The notes under the pieces were generated by a model, which worked only from the letters and a program-made list of their open reading frames with translations, did no database searches and was not told where the DNA came from. From NCBI GenBank assembly GCA_907165135.1, contig OU015566.1, positions 9,408,157 through 9,472,156 of the forward strand: DNA of 64,000 bases, written 5' to 3'. Of the stretch, positions 33,947 through 45,600 are shown piece after piece. The stretch is from Oikopleura dioica. Lineage: Eukaryota > Chordata > Appendicularia > Copelata > Oikopleuridae. Made by a program: the position numbers and the translations under genes. Numbering within the stretch: the first letter of the stretch is position 1; every line of letters starts with the position of its first letter.

Positions 33947-36885
33947 TTAGAGTAAGTGCTCGATACGCTCAGATTTTTCAGCGAGAATTTTGCCGAGAAT
34001 ATTTTTGTAGTACTCGCGGAGCTTATCCGATGTTCGTTTCTGCTCGGCCATGACTTCTCGCTAGAGTTTTTGGTAATAAAGAGTAAGAGATTAAAAGTTA
34101 CCTTGAGTCGATCGTTATGTTTCTCCTTTATCTTTTTGATTGCTTCGTTGCATTCTCCTTTGACTTTTGTGAGTGTTTCCGTGTATTTGAGCTTGACTGA
34201 ATTGAACTGTGACTGTAACTTTGTGAATTCTTCGTGAGAGACGCCGCGCGGCGTCGAGGTTTGCGTTGTACTCAGCGATCGAGTCGATGGAGTCGGGCTG
34301 CTGCTTCGCGATGAATGCATCGAAACATGCCGAAGTTTGCTTTCCAAGCGGCGCTTTTCTTTGTTCCACTGCTCTTTTTCCCGAGAATAACGCTTCTTCA
34401 GCTCTTCATCAGTAACTGAAAGAACAGCTTGTTAGAACTATTTTAATTGACATATTCCTGCTCGTGCTTACCTTGAGACTGATCAACACCTTGAACACGC
34501 TTTAGCAATGCGGAATTCTCGAGCTCTACATTTTTCAGCGCCCTCTCTGTCTTTTCTAATTTCGCCCGAAGCTCTGAATTGGAAGTTGACAGATTTTCGC
34601 TTTGAAAAGTTGTTTGCTGTCTCGAGAGTTCAACGTAATCGTTCTTTATTTCGTCGAGCTTTTTGTGCAAATCTTTGATTTCCGCCAAGCGCTCGGACAG
34701 TTGCTCTTTCAATCCATTCACTTCCAAGTCTGAAATCGCAAAAGGTTGGAAACGATGAGTTTTCATTGAATCTTTACCTTTTGCTTTGTTGAATTCTTTA
34801 GTCAAGTTGTCGACTTGAAGAGACAGGGATTGTTGGTAATGAGTCTTTAAACTCTCTTCGAGTTTTGTAACGGCTTCTTCTTTCTCGCTTTCAAACGATA
34901 TTTTCAGCTTCAAATAATTTTTATATCACAAATGAGATACCTTCGAAATGTACCTTTTGAGTATCAGCGTCAATTTTGGCCAACTCTTCCCTAGCTTTCA
35001 AGAGTTGATCCTCGAGAAGTCGTTTCTCCTTTACCGCTAGTTCAAGATCGCTTTTGGAATCTTGAAGTTGTAGTTTTGTGTCTGCCAGTTTGTTCTCTAA
35101 CAAGTCGAAACGTTTCTGCAAGTCGCTGTTTTGATTTTTCGTCAAATTCAATTCCATTGTTTTGCGCATGTCAAGAGGTGTGCAGGCTCCATCAAAGGTG
35201 AATTCGGACTCTTCAAAGTCGATCTTCTTTGCGACTGTATCAATAGGGACAGTAGCAGGCATGGTTTGTTGATGGTGCTGCGCTTGTCGAAGCTAAAAAA
35301 TCTTGAAGAAAACGACGGTACAGTTAAATCCTACGAGAGTGTTGAGTCTGTTGATAGTTTCCCCATTTTCGACCATATCTCGTTTCCGGTTCTTTTCCAC
35401 CTCTTCTGCGTGAGCTTCTGCACCTTTTCTAGCTCCCTCTTCTTTTGACAAGCTATCTTTAAGTTGCTTGATCTCATCAGCCATCTCGTCAACAAGTTCT
35501 TGCTGTTGGCGACGCATTTCGTCCACAATTCGTTCATGATTGTATTTTGCCTAAAAAATGTAATTATTTAGTTACTCTTTTCTGACCTCACCCTAGGATC
35601 GACAAGTCCCACCCGACACCCGATCGAAAACCGACGTTTTTGTCGGGTTTTTGTTGGATTCTGCCGACCCTACAAAAACCTGACGCTGAAATTTTGGCGA
35701 CCCTACAAAATCGGGTATTTATAGGGTCATTTATCGGATTTTTGTAGGGTATTTTCGTCGGGTTTCTCTTCGGATCTACTCATCAGTTTGATTAAAGACA
35801 GTACCCGAAATTCTGTTAGCCAAAAATTATGTCTATTTTCCCCCATTTGGATTTATTTTACTTGATTCAACTTCAGTGTTGTGAAAACTCGACAAGAACC
35901 CGACAAAGACCCGACAAAAACCCGACAAAAACCCGAAAAATACCCTACAAAAACCCGAAAAATACCCTACGAAAATCCGATAAAAACCCGACAAAAACCC
36001 GACGAAAACCCGACAAAAACCCGATCGGAAAAATCAGACTTCGAGAAAATCCGACGAAAACCCGATCCGGATTTCGGGGCATTTGTCGATCCTAGACCTC
36101 ACCTTTGAAAGCGCGTCATCAGAATGAGCTATTCTGAGCTCGTTCTCTAGCGATTGCAACTGCGCTTCTTGTGTAACTATTCGCTTCTGCATCTCCTCAT
36201 TTTGCTGCCGTAGCTGATTGAGCTCGATTTCTCGCGCGTCGCACTTCTTTGAAAATTCGTAGCTCGCGCGCTCAGAGGAGTCCAACTGCGATCGCAACGC
36301 AAGTAAATGCTCGTCTTTCTCACGAAGTTGCATCGTCGCCATCTGAGCATGGAAATAATAGATTTCGTTATGAAAGGAGAAAGCTTACGTCTTGATCGTG
36401 GATTTTTAACTTGTTGATCTCCTCAAGCTCTTGTTTTGTGAATGTAAGTTGATGATCTAAATCTTGAATTCTTCTCTGCGCTGCGGAGTACAGTTGTCTC
36501 AACTCGGCCAGCTCTCCGTTGCCTGCCGGCTGCCTCTCGTTTTGAAAGCTTTGGTCGCGTTGCGGACTCGGCACTGGTCTTGGAATACGCGAGTGATACG
36601 CAACTGGTGACGCTTCTGCGCTCTCGCCAAAACTACTCGTCAGATTATGCGTTTCGTTTCTAGCGCCGTTGCCGCCTCGCATTCCTCGGTGATACTGAGA
36701 CGGCTCGAAGTCTCAAAGAACAACTACTTTATCTATCTACGCAGCATTAATCTACCTTCATCATCTGAGCTCAGATCTGGAAGCTGATTAGCCACGGCTT
36801 CGTCTATTCTTTGCTGATCGAATTCGTCGTCGAACTCGCTCTCGTCCTCCTGCACATGCACATCATTCCCTCCAAAAAGGGACAT
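33947..36885 (-). CDS. Coiled-coil centrosomal protein, CEP152/asterless-like
   Basis: Exons (minus): 36756-36885, 36389-36711, 36103-36342, 35335-35550, 34954-35292, 34778-34907, 34472-34729, 34102-34415, 33947-34060; 687 aa, frame closes. The acidic N-terminus (MSLFGGNDVHVQEDESEFDD, then LPDLSSDDE) resembles the N-terminus of CEP152, which binds PLK4 at centrioles. A Pro/Ser linker and about 450 residues of coiled coil in several blocks follow. A Ser/Thr-rich break (SMHSSRSSSPTPSTRSLSTT) precedes the last coil, which ends in SERIEHLL. Vertebrate CEP152 is much longer, and any coiled-coil protein gives weak matches, so the family call is moderate. Intron 3 is 552 nt because a MITE sits in it. 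Confidence 0.6.
35593..36095. mobile_element. hAT-like MITE at the 5' splice site of an intron
   Basis: 503 nt bounded by a perfect 13-nt terminal inverted repeat, CTAGGATCGACAA (35593-35605) and its complement (36083-36095). It is flanked by perfect 8-nt duplications ACCTCACC (35585-35592 and 36096-36103). An 8-nt duplication is the hAT-superfamily hallmark. The interior is built of CCCGACAAAAA-type units on one side and their complement on the other, so the whole can fold back. It has no coding capacity. It lies in the minus-strand coiled-coil gene, and the duplicated bases GGTGAGGT include the intron's donor. Confidence 0.9.
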
Positions 36886-37224
36886 TCTACCAAGATGCAA
36901 TTGAATAACTAGCGCATATATTTTTTGTTCGTTTCAATAAGTTATCAATATATATTCTCAATAGAATAATTTGAACTAGTGCAGCATTTCAATCTGATGA
37001 GGCAGTTAATTTTTGATGAAATTCAGGCAAAACGGTGCTAAGGAGGGTAAAACGGGCCATAAATTATTATGGCAATACCCAAGTCAATCTATGTACAAGT
37101 TTCTGTGGCTCAAACAGGAGCAGAAATGGGCATAAAACGGTTCTAGGGGAGCGTGAGTGAAAAAAATGAGGCGAACGGGTCCTATGGCAGGACTTATGCC
37201 TAGAAAAGCAAGTCCACGGGGTAA
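36886..37224. other. Intergenic, no gene seen
   Basis: 339 nt between two minus-strand genes; upstream region of the CEP152-like gene. No clear TATA or repeat. Confidence 0.35.
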
Positions 37225-37751
37225 TCAGAGCTGGGGGTTGGGGAACTCGAAGTCATCGGCAAGAAATTCCCAGACATCGTTTGGGAAGATGGAAGGGCTA
37301 AAAATAATAAAATATCATAAGATTTTTACATCTTACGGTTCGATCCAAGAACTCTGACGGGACTCATCTTTGTCGTTGTTGTTTGCAGATTGCAGGATTT
37401 CCGCAGCAGAGCATTCCGCTTTGTCGAGGTCGGAGACGAGAGGATTCTTATTTTCTTCGGATGGGGAAGGAATTTCGATGATCGCGGGGGCGTTCTCGTC
37501 CATTGTCTTTTTCATCGGCTTTCTTTTCCTGAAATTTGCATTTTGTAAACGTTTTTCTGAGAATTTTACGTTTTCATTTCGTTTTGACTCCCTTGATTCA
37601 ACTTCATATTCTTCGCTGTTCTTCGCGTGAGCCGGAGCGGAGGAGCCGCCGGGTTCGGCAGGGCTGTCTTAGCTGTCTTTCGTGCTGGTCGGTTCTTGTC
37701 TTTCGGCGCCAATGTGGCCTTGGTCTTATTCTTTGCGGATCGTGTTTTCAT
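37225..37751 (-). CDS. Hypothetical 148-aa protein, second gene of a putative operon
   Basis: Exons (minus): 37570-37751, 37337-37528, 37225-37297; 148 aa. The first ~70 residues are strongly basic and Pro-rich (MKTRSAKNKTKATLAPKDKN, ARKTAKTALPNPAAPPLRL). The middle is acidic. The C-terminus is short and aromatic/acidic (FPNDVWEFLADDFEFPNPQL). This basic-to-acidic layout with a conserved-looking C-terminal motif recalls small nuclear regulators such as securin or sororin, but no diagnostic motif was found. GATTAGTTTTAG lies directly before the ATG, and the upstream stop is only 38 nt away, so it is likely trans-spliced from an operon transcript. Confidence 0.5.
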
Positions 37752-37789
37752 TCTAAAACTAATCATTGTAACTGTCTGTTCTTGAATTT

Positions 37790-38329
37790 TTAAAATTGAT
37801 CAAGTTCATTTTCGATTTCATCTAACAGACGGTCGAAAATTTTACAAGCTGGTTCATCAAATTGTGTTTTATCAGACTCAAGAATTCCTTCTTTTCCTTC
37901 ACTGCCTCGTATCTTTCTCTTTATAAATTGTGTTACCCCAGCGAGATATTTCAAGTGCTCTGTAGAATTGGCTGCTATTATATTCTTATCTGACTCGGTA
38001 AATGTAGTCGAGAACTCGCCGAAGAGCAGCTTTTTGTTTTCTGACAGCTCTCTATGTTTTTCTTCTCGAAAGACTTCGAGTTTCTTGGATATTTCCGAAG
38101 CATTAGCGATGTTCATTCTTTTCAGATCTTTTTCAGTCACGAAGGGTATTGTTTCGGCAGTGATCTCGTGATTTGTAAGGACGTCGAGAAGATCTTCTTC
38201 TTCAATCCCGATGAGCATTATTCGCAGTTCGCTGAACTCGTCTTGATTATCCTCAGGAAGTGGCGGAAGAAGTGATGCTTCTTTTGCCAAATCTGCTGGA
38301 TCGAAAGGAAGACTAGACGTTTTTTTCAT
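37790..38329 (-). CDS. Hypothetical 179-aa protein with SAM-like segment, first gene of a putative operon
   Basis: Single exon, 179 aa. Residues about 32-95 (LRIMLIGIEEEDLLDVLTNH, then TEKDLKRMNIANASEISKKL) have the pattern of a sterile-alpha-motif helical bundle, including the late T-E-x-D-L-K-x-M-x-I turn. The rest is charged and helical, ending FDRLLDEIENELDQF. No other domain is visible. The next gene starts 38 nt after its stop on the same strand. SAM domains mediate protein or RNA contacts; no specific role can be given. Confidence 0.5.
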   Translation of the reverse strand: MKKTSSLPFDPADLAKEASLLPPLPEDNQDEFSELRIMLIGIEEEDLLDVLTNHEITAETIPFVTEKDLKRMNIANASEISKKLEVFREEKHRELSENKKLLFGEFSTTFTESDKNIIAANSTEHLKYLAGVTQFIKRKIRGSEGKEGILESDKTQFDEPACKIFDRLLDEIENELDQF

Positions 38330-38504
38330 GTGCTAAAAATTAATTTCATTGCGGATGGTGAAGAATAGGTAGAATACTGAACAATCTAGAACAGAAATGG
38401 GCCAGAATAATCAAAACAGTAGTTAAAATTGCACAAAACCATGAGACATGTTGAGTATAATGATAAAATTGATAAAGTGAAAGTAGGATTCAATTTGAAA
38501 AAAA

Positions 38505-39466
38505 CTAGAACAGAAGGTCGGGGTCGTGTTCTTCTTCGAGCAGATTGTCAGCTTCCTTGAAGTTACCGAGCTCTTTCATGATCTGAAAAAGATATATAAC
38601 AAATTGCTCCTTTGAAATTAGACTTACTCGAAGTTCTTCTTCTTGGGCTTCTTTGAGTTCCTTTTTCTTTCCCTGGACCTTTTTGAGTCGGTAGAACTCT
38701 TCTCTCTCACACTCATCGAGTTCAGAGATGATGTAGGCAATCTAAGATGTGATTACCGTGTTTGATCGGAGTTAGGACTTACAGTTCGTTCGTATTTTGG
38801 AATGATGACATGCTCAATTGCGTTGACGCGGCGGTTTGTCGCTTTGATCACTTCGTCGAGAGTAACGAAAGATGTTTGAAGACTACAAATATTAAAATTC
38901 ATGTTTTATTTCTGTTTTCTTGCCTGGCAATGTCGACAAGCAACTGAACAACGTCAGCGTAGGCCTTTTTAACATGATTGAATTTCTCTCCGCCTCGGCC
39001 AAGACCTGTGAGCTCGTAATTGTCCGTTCCATCACTGATACACTAAAAAGATTCTCAACAATTGAAAAACACTTTGTTTATCACCTCGAAAGCAGGCAAA
39101 GAAACGCCGGCGACATTTTCTTTTCTTGCTTTGAGTCTTCTCGACGCGCGTGTTCCCACATTTTGCAAAATGTCGGAATTGAAGTCACCCGCCGCGAATT
39201 TGGCCTCGACAAATGCAAAGTTGGCTATTTTCATCACCTCGCCCATCTTTTCTTTTTTTGTGATAATTTCCTAAAAATAGCAGCGTTGAATTGATCAATC
39301 GATTGATTGATGATTCAACCTTCATGATTTGCCGAAATTTGAGGGAAAGAGCATCCGCCTTTTTCTTTAGCAAGCTGTGGCCATTTTGAGCGCCCTTTAG
39401 CCTCGCTTTCATGATGGTAAGGTTCATCCGCGACGGAAAGATATTGACCTTATCTTTTCCCGACAT
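38505..39466 (-). CDS. ATP6V1D: V-type proton ATPase subunit D
   Basis: Exons (minus): 39320-39466, 39085-39270, 38924-39042, 38783-38882, 38628-38741, 38505-38582; 247 aa, same as human. The start MSGKDKVNIFPSRMNLTIMK and the block RLKGAQNGHSLLKKKADAL are diagnostic, as are ENVAGVSLPAFE, TSFVTLDEVIKATNRRVNA and the end LLEEEHDPDLLF. It is the central rotor stalk of the V1 sector and couples ATP hydrolysis to proton pumping into acidic organelles. The third intron (38883-38923) begins GC, not GT (CCAGGCAAGA), the only clear GC-AG intron in the window. Confidence 0.95.
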
Positions 39467-39617
39467 TTTTGTATCTCTAAATGGTTCTATTGAGACTTAT
39501 GCTTGAATAAAAGACGCGAGGGAAGCATTTTTTCAGTTATTTTATTTTGTGAAGTACTGAAGGTGAACGACATTGAAATTTAACATTGAAATTTTACAGT
39601 ATCAACAGAATGATAAG

Positions 39618-42600
39618 CTAGACAAATCCAAAGGTCTTCGTTTTGATAGCCATGGACAGTTTCTGCCTCAGAATAGCTTTGGAACTAAAAAAGCTTGATC
39701 AAGCTTTGAAGACTCAAAATCTCACCTGTAAAGGGGAAGGTAAAGGCGGGAGATACAAGTATTGGCAGAGGGCAGACTCTGGTCATTGGGACCGCGAATA
39801 GTCACTGAAGGAGCAGGCTCAAAGGCTTCCTCGCCGGCTCGAAGTGCAGGAGCCCCTAAAATTAATTGAGTCTTTGTATAGCTTTCATGACTGCTACCTG
39901 TCCAAAAATAGAGAAGCTCCTGTCTCTCTTGCTGCGTAAACGAATCGACAACCTAAACGATTTAAAATATTTATCAACACTTTTTTATAAGATGACTCAC
40001 CTCCCACAGCCACTTCTGCAACTTCTGTACATCATTCTTTTCACTTTCGTCTTTCGCGTTACTTTCATCATTGAACGTCGTCATTGCTGTCAACTTTGCG
40101 ACGTCAACAGTTGCGACTCCGTTCACCAACAGCCACCAATCCTCTGGCGTGAGTCCGGCAAGTGCCTGCTCTGATACAACATCGAAAATTCCCTTTCTCA
40201 AATGCTCAACAGCATTTTCCCACTTTTTCACCATGATGTAATGGGCGTATTTACGCACGTAAGTGTAAACGTTTGCGCTCGTCACTGAAAAAAGTTAGTT
40301 TCCACTTTCAATTTGAATTCTCACCTGCGATGTTCTGGCCGTCGGGAATAAGTTCAACCGACTGGATAGTTCCATCGCGGGTTGTCTCGTCGATTTCGAA
40401 GGTGAAGCCTAGGTCCTCCACTGATTCAGGGTGTTCTTTCGCGGAAAGGACCAGTTTTCTTAAATATAATAATCATAAACATGTTTCTAGGTACAGCTAG
40501 CTACCTGAGAGACTCGAAGATAGTTGAGTCATAGAAAGCCAGATCATGCCAGTTGACTCGTCTTCCAAGAATTTGCTTCACAATCGGACGGGAAAGGGGA
40601 GTGGGCAGAGCTCACTATGAAGAAGACCCAGACCGAGAATTCGCCCGACATTACGGAAAATATTCATTCGCCGTTCAGAACCATTGCCGGGATTAGGGCA
40701 GTAGTAGCGCTGGCTTGTGCTGGGCATCGTGAAGAGAGGCTCGTCATCGGGGTCAGACTTTTTACTGGCTGGCTTTTCTTCAATGTATTGGCCGTTTTCT
40801 TTCAAGACTTTGACTGCTTCGGCAACTCGCATCTTGCATAAATCCTCGTCATTTGTCATGAGAAGGCGATTAGATGCGGAAGATTGAAGGAACATTCCAG
40901 TGATCTTTGCCGCATTCAACTTATCCACAGAATGAATCTTTTCATAAAGTTGCTCTAAGATAAAAATTAGTGAGCAAAATAGTTGATAATGAGAAGGTCT
41001 TACTTTTCAAATCGTTGGAGCTGTTCTTGGCATGAGGATCATCGTTACCCTTTCCGGGGGACCATGGGGCAGCATTAACATTCAATTGACCCTTGTCTTT
41101 GTTCTGTCTTTGTTGATATCGCTGCAAACCAGATAGCCCAGAGCGGCGAGAGATGTACTCTGACTTCGAAGAAGACGAAGGAGGTGGCAAAACGTCCATC
41201 TTAGGAACAGGAAGGTCTTCAAGGAACGCATCCGCAATAGTGGTGAAGAAGGATCGCATGACACCATTTCCCTCGCCTGGTTCTCCCTCAAAACGAACCT
41301 TGATCTTTTTTGACACCATCAAGCCATCAGCACGGCTTGAGGGGCGACTGACTGGTGCCATCCCTGACCAAAATCCTTGAGAGCGCACACTCTTTGATTG
41401 ATCCTTGCTCTCTTTCTTTGCGAACTCGTCATTGAGCTGCTTGATTGTTTGCGGAATAAGCTTTTCACGCTGACGATGGACAACAAGGGACAATTCTGAG
41501 TTCTTTGCGCCTTTTTGAAGATCTTCCATTTGTTTCTGGAATTTCGATTGTCGAAGGTTGAATGATGCGAGCTGTCGGAGGACAGAATCTTGCTCCGAAC
41601 CGACATCGTCCATGAAGACACGAGCAAAGATTTCCACACAACTCTTCCAACGTGAAAGAAGCGCGTCCGGCTCGACATGATTGTCTTGTCCATTTGACTC
41701 GCTCACGGGCCACATAAATTCAGACTCCTCATATCGCCGAGTCAAACTCATATGTTCAGGTAGCCGAACGACTGAGGATTGGGGCGCTTGTTTGCCTTCT
41801 CCGCGAGTTCCACGGCCGAAAAGTTCCTCTTTTGAAGCTTTTGGTCGAAGAAGGTGAGGCTTGTCTGCCAATGGAAGCGCCTTATCGAACGGAGTCTCGA
41901 AGGGATCATCGTTCGCGCCGCCGAGGAAAAGCATCGAGTCCGATCGGCGGAAGAAAATATGAGTTGGAGTCTCATTAGCTCCAGGAGAGTCAGTTTTCTG
42001 GCTTTGCCTTGGAGTTGAGCTCAATGCTCTCTCCGATTTGAGCAGTGAAATGAACGCATCCAAAACGTAGGCAACATGTCGAAGAGCTCCAACATCAATT
42101 GAAGGCATGACATCAGAATGTTCAGAATTCTGTTGCCTCATTAGAGACAAAGCGTAAGTCATGAATTCATGCGCGGCGATGTGGTTCTTAGTTCTCTTCT
42201 GCCCATCAGAATCGTTTCTTAGACGAAGATGATTTCGGCGGGTTTCAGAGACTTTGCTCAATGTAGCTCCATATCGCAATTGTGATTCAGTCCAGTCCAT
42301 GGTGGTCATTAACCACTCCCAAGATGGTCGGAGGAGTCGCTGGACATTCGGCATTATCTGATCAGAGTCCGTTGATGGACGATTCAGATCAGGCTGCAGA
42401 AGAAGAGCAACTTGTTTGATGCAAAGGGCTGCACAGCGGGCAAGCTTTGATTGGCTTTCGGAAGTTTGGCAAGATCCGGAGAGTGACATATTACGTTTAG
42501 AGGGATCTGCACCACCAAGTGCGCCAAAACCTTCTCGGATCATTCCACCGCTCTCTCGTGGATCTCTCATTCGGTATCTGCTTTCACGGACAGCCCATGA

Positions 42601-45600
42601 AAGATTGCCACTGCCTTGCTGGTCATTTAGTCGGCGACGACTGTTTCGCAAATGGACGATATCAACGTCAGGGAAGATTCCTTCGAAACTTTCATCATCA
42701 AAAGGAGTACTTTCTCGATGGTCTCCATCATACAGAGGAGAGCCGACGTCAAATGTGGACCCGTCACCCCATCGGTCTTCGTCTTGATCCATTTCTTCTT
42801 GATCTTCCATATCATCATCCTCATCGACTTCTTCCTCGTCGCGCTCTTCATGATCATCATGCTCGCTGTTTTCCTCGTCCGTTCCGTCTTCGTTGAAATT
42901 GCCAGTTGGCCATCCGCCATAGTCTTCAGGAGGGCCATTGTGCAAAATATCCTCTTCTTCCAAGTATGGATTATCGTCCAGAACCAGCTGATTGTTCTCA
43001 TTTATCTGCAATACTGGTAATTCCTCTTCGTCCTCAGCTCCCTCGTCATCTCCAGTGATTTCGCCGTCTTCTTCACCTTCATTCTCATCTTGATCATTCT
43101 CTCTATCATCGCCATCTTGATCACTGATAATCTCTTCGATGGGTCGATCATTGGTGGCATCCATTTGGTCGTCATTCTCTGAATGATCTGTTTCAGGAAT
43201 ATCGAGCTCCTCTAAAAGGTTCCAACCTCCTCTCGCTCGGTAGGCATCTCGCTCATCGATCTCTTCCTGCAGTCTGTTTGAGCGTTGTTGATGAACTTCG
43301 TTTAATCTTCGTTCAAAAGATCGAATAGCTTGATTTCGGGCGGCACTTCCCCAGCGACTTGCTCTTTGAGTTCGATTATTTCCTTCTCCAGAATGCTCCT
43401 CGCCAAACTCCGAGCGATCATCAGTATTGAGCAATCGACGGGTGCTGCGGCTGAAATTTCGGCCTTGAATACCTTCACGGTTGTTAACGGGGCGATTACT
43501 CATTCGTGGCGTATCACTTTTCTTTCGTTTCGGAGCGCAAGGATCAACCCGGAATAATTCGTCAGTTTCGCCGATAGCATCGTTGGAGTTCGAGAAAAAT
43601 TCGAAGCCTGGAACTGGCCGGACAGCGCCAAGTCGAACGGGCGCGAGGAGAGCATCAGATGTCTGGCAGAGTTCTTCGATTGCAATATCTGGCAACTCCT
43701 GGAATACCTTCGTAAATCGTTCAAGGCACTTGCGTTGAGCTTCGTTTGTCATCGTGCTCGGCTGAAGATTTCCTGCAAAACACACATAAACTCTCACTAC
43801 TGAGCGAATGAAACGGTGGATTCCAAGTAGGACAGTTTCTTCCCGGTCGGTTCCTTTAGCAAGTTTATACTGCTCAGTCAGGGTATTTAGTAGGGCGCCC
43901 ATGTAGTCCCATTGGCTTGAGTGAGATAGCCGAAGAAGAAGGGTCTGGACGAATTTATCAAGCCGAGCTACTCCTTGCTGAGATTCCAGTTGAGTTTTGT
44001 CCTCATTGGAGTATTTCGACGAGTAATAACTAGCGGAGAGACTGTCTCTCTTGAAAACGACTAGTCCTTCGACAGCCTTCCACTCTGCAAGACAGTACTG
44101 CAAAGCTTTTCGACAAAAGACAGGCGGTGACTCGCGGCTAGAAGAACTACTTGAGGCATGAGATCTTCGTGCACCCAAGTTTTGATTGTCAACTTCGGCG
44201 AGATTGTTTTGCTCCTTGATTTGGCGCGCAACTGTATGCGCGAGGAACTGTAGAATGTGCTCGCCTTTGTTGGTGGAGACATGGAAGAGCTGAGTGTGAG
44301 TAAGCATCATTTCGAGCAGCAATTCGCGCTCCTTTTGATCGCCAGGATTGAGAGCCTTGCACGCACAGCTGCTTGGACAATCACAATAGGCAGTTGGCGA
44401 GGTTTTCTTGAGAACACACTCGTGGCCAACGTGACAAGTTTGGGCGCACTCCGTGCAGCAGCAAAGTGACTCAGTCAAATTGCAAGTCTTGCACTCATAA
44501 ATATCCTGCTTTATATGTTGTTTCTTTGTCCATGTGTAGCTGCAAGTATCGTTGCAGCAAAGAACATAAAGCGGGTTGAGTTCACGAGGAGAGTTGTCAG
44601 GGAAGATGAATTTTTTGATGGCACTACTTGAGTTGGAGCTCTTCTCGGCTTCGCACAAGTTTAAAATTCGCTCGAAAATCAAGGCAGCATCTTTGTATGC
44701 TCGCCGAATGATTGCATACATGAACGGAGTTCGTCCGAACGCATCTTTTTCTTGAAGAAGCTTTTCGCAGGCAGAGGATGATAGACAGGAATGCCCGAGC
44801 AAAATCTCAAGGCAGTTTTCTTTTGGAACCGATTTCCAGCTTGAACCAGAATCTTCCTTTTTGTTAGATCTGGTCTTGCTAAAAGGTGCGCAGATGACAG
44901 AAGAACGATTGCTATTTTCCATTTTCTGGGTGATCTTTTGACGAAGTTCTTCGGCAATCTCTGGCTTAACGATGACAGAAATAGATTCAATCATCTCCGC
45001 AAGAGATTTTTGAACATCTGACTTTGTTTGATTCTTCTTGTCCTTTGAAGGAGCATTGCTATCGATACAAACGTGAAGTAGATTTCGCTCTCCATCAACA
45101 ACTTCGCCGAGAAGGCGGGGAATGACCCCTTGCCAAATGGGGTTATCGGAAAGTACCGAAAGAAGGGCTTTCAAAAGATCAGGATTGTTCTTGATCAAGA
45201 TTGGCGAGAGAATATGTCGATCCAGGCAGATGAGAGCTACAAATGCCCGATCGCGTCTTCTAGTCTCGGTCACATCAGTCATGTTGTAAATTGAGCTTGT
45301 AAGCGCGTTTATTGGCGGCAAACCGAGCCAAAACCACTCCGGATCTTGAAGTGTTCCTTCGTTAAAGAAAATCGGCTGGTGGATCTTCTTGCTATCGAGG
45401 AGGATGCAAGGGACATCACCGAATGTGTGATCAATTTGAACAGCGTCGTCTTTCGAGAAGCACTCCGGCGTGGCTCTCAGGGAAACTGGTTGATTGATGA
45501 AGGTGTTTGTTCCGAGGTCAAATTTTCCATATTGAATTTTGCCGGAGTTGCTATTTTTCGAGATCAAGTGCACAGTTGCTTCTTCATCGACTTGAGCTGA

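Noticed and set aside
35880-36060. Regularly repeated short units resembling a CRISPR array
   Set aside because: The units are tandem with no unique spacers of fixed length, the DNA is eukaryotic, and the block is one half of a foldback element.
35829-36108. Two overlapping open frames with repeated KTRQKPDENPTK-like peptide
   Set aside because: They are translations of the CCCGACAAAAA units inside the MITE, within an intron and on the opposite strand to the gene.
42627-43020. Long open frames opposite the UBR5 acidic region
   Set aside because: Repetitive GAT/GAA codons of the Asp/Glu stretch keep other frames open; the UBR5 frame is the conserved one.
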